Assembly: GCA_016861345.1 (NCBI GenBank)
Contig: BOLD01000001.1
Span: forward strand, 1-64,000
DNA: 64,000 nucleotides
Origin: Oligoflexia bacterium
Lineage (GTDB): Bacteria > Bdellovibrionota > Bdellovibrionia > Bdellovibrionales > Bdellovibrionaceae
Direction: 5' to 3'
A program made the position numbers and the translations under genes. Every line of letters begins with the position of its first letter. The stretch's first letter is position 1. The notes beneath the pieces are model-generated. The model saw only the letters and a list, made by a program, of their open reading frames with translations. It was not told where the DNA came from and ran no database searches. Positions 63,140 to 64,000 of the stretch are shown here, in pieces.

Positions 63140-64000
63140 TTATGGCACCTCGATATGTCCCAGCAAATCTTTAATAATTTCATCCGATTTCATATTCTCA
63201 GCCTCGGCCTCGTAAGTCAGAATCAAACGATGCCTCAAAACATTGTAAGCAATCGCTTTGACATCCTCGGCAGTAACATATCCCCGCCCGCGCAAGAACG
63301 CATGAGCCTTTGATGCTCGAATCAAAGAAATACTGGCACGAGGAGAGCCGCCAACAGAAAGCAAATTTCCCATATGAGCCAAGCCATAATCACCTGGCTT
63401 ACGAGTTGCCATGACAATTTCCACAATGTAGTTTTTAATTTTATTGTCGACATAAATTTGATCGACACGCTCACTGGCTCTAAGCAATTCTTCTTTGGTG
63501 ATCACAGGCTGAATTTCATGCCTTGTGTTGGTGCCCATTCGGTTCACAATTTCAAGCTCATCACCCTTTGTGGGATAATCCACATTGATTTTGAACATGA
63601 AACGGTCCATCTGAGCTTCCGGAAGCGGATAAGTTCCTTCTTGCTCAAGTGGGTTCTGCGTCGCCAAAACAAGAAAAGGATTTTCAAGTTTATAAGTTGT
63701 ATCCCCAATGGTGACCTGCTTTTCCGCCATAGCCTCAAGCAGTGCGGACTGAACTTTTGCAGGAGCACGGTTGATCTCGTCAGCAAGAACGATATTGGTA
63801 AAAATGGGACCCTTTTTAGGAGCAAACTCTCCCGTCTTCGGATTAAAGATCATGGTTCCAATCAAGTCTGTCGGAAGAAGATCCGGAGTAAATTGCAATC
63901 GCTGGAAATCCAGCGAGATCGCTTTTGAAACTGAGGCAATGGTTAAAGTTTTTGCCAACCCAGGCACGCCCTCGAGAAGCACATGCCCACCCGTGAGAAG
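63140..64000 (-). CDS. MoxR-family AAA+ ATPase (partial, runs off the window)
   Basis: The frame is open through base 64000 (reading [18 protein letters not shown] at the edge), so the N-terminus is missing. Visible are Walker A GVPGLAKT, the family's [19 protein letters not shown], Walker [12 protein letters not shown], sensor 1 [20 protein letters not shown] with the arginine finger region DRFMFKI, and [11 protein letters not shown]. MoxR ATPases act as chaperones for VWA proteins such as BatA/B. It is the first gene of the run in view. Confidence 0.95.
   Translation of the reverse strand, partial: LLTGGHVLLEGVPGLAKTLTIASVSKAISLDFQRLQFTPDLLPTDLIGTMIFNPKTGEFAPKKGPIFTNIVLADEINRAPAKVQSALLEAMAEKQVTIGDTTYKLENPFLVLATQNPLEQEGTYPLPEAQMDRFMFKINVDYPTKGDELEIVNRMGTNTRHEIQPVITKEELLRASERVDQIYVDNKIKNYIVEIVMATRKPGDYGLAHMGNLLSVGGSPRASISLIRASKAHAFLRGRGYVTAEDVKAIAYNVLRHRLILTYEAEAENMKSDEIIKDLLGHIEVP

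Noticed and set aside
63374..63928. 184-codon plus-strand frame opposite moxR
   Set aside because: The minus strand encodes unmistakable AAA+ motifs through the same bases; the plus-strand translation resembles nothing.

Overview
The window reads as one chromosomal segment of a free-living Gram-negative bacterium, most likely a member of the Bdellovibrionota (Bdellovibrio-like). This is an inference from the mix of features. There are many exported serine proteases and cell-wall enzymes, several exported lineage-specific proteins, chemotaxis receptors, a MoxR/DUF58/Bat operon, a B12-dependent ribonucleotide reductase, a dimeric-type glycyl-tRNA synthetase, RNase Y next to ZapA, and a stand-alone non-coding RNA built around a cyclic-di-GMP-I (GEMM) aptamer that resembles the merRNA reported from Bdellovibrio bacteriovorus. 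I see no tRNA, rRNA, CRISPR, phage or insertion sequence. Genes are tightly packed, and many neighbours are joined by ATGA, GTGA or TAATG overlaps.

Layout. 0.3-3.8 kb (minus): a coupled run of acyl-CoA dehydrogenase, TrmH, a tiny parvulin, a 58-residue Cys-rich protein, a GNAT enzyme and QueF. 4.1-6.2 kb (plus): an RMD1/DUF155-like membrane protein and a FemAB-like transferase. 6.4-11.3 kb: class II ribonucleotide reductase, divergent from NifS/IscS, an IscA-type protein and a double cyclic-nucleotide-binding protein. 11.4-14.9 kb: an exported protein and the PntAB transhydrogenase. 14.9-20.6 kb (minus): a subtilase, then a housekeeping run zapA, 5-formyl-THF cyclo-ligase, rny, tyrS and ferredoxin. 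20.8-24.9 kb (plus): an exported Cys-protease-like protein, an L,D-transpeptidase-like protein, a trypsin-like lipoprotein and an MFS carrier. 25.0-32.7 kb (plus): a 1116-residue exported protein coupled to a large subtilase, then a poly-Gly lipoprotein. 32.8-38.1 kb (minus): an exported protein, ftsY and smc. 38.4-41.6 kb: small exported proteins and a solute-binding protein. 41.6-45.6 kb (minus): glyS and ppdK, coupled to that binding protein.

45.7-52.5 kb is the sensory part. It holds a diheme cytochrome c, two methyl-accepting proteins (one with a putative sigma-28 promoter, one frameshifted), a degenerate J-domain protein, an Mrp ATPase lacking its CxxC pair, an exported Cache protein, and the c-di-GMP riboswitch RNA between strong terminators. 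52.5-64 kb (minus): LysM-rich MltD, Slt, then batD, batC, batB, batA, an unnamed membrane protein, DUF58 and moxR, which runs off the end.

Taken together the accessory genes point to envelope work (peptidoglycan cleavage and cross-linking, secreted proteolysis) and signalling by c-di-GMP, cyclic nucleotides and chemotaxis. The strongest candidate for something unusual is the riboswitch RNA at about 52.04-52.48 kb, which has its own putative promoter and terminator and no gene downstream on its strand.
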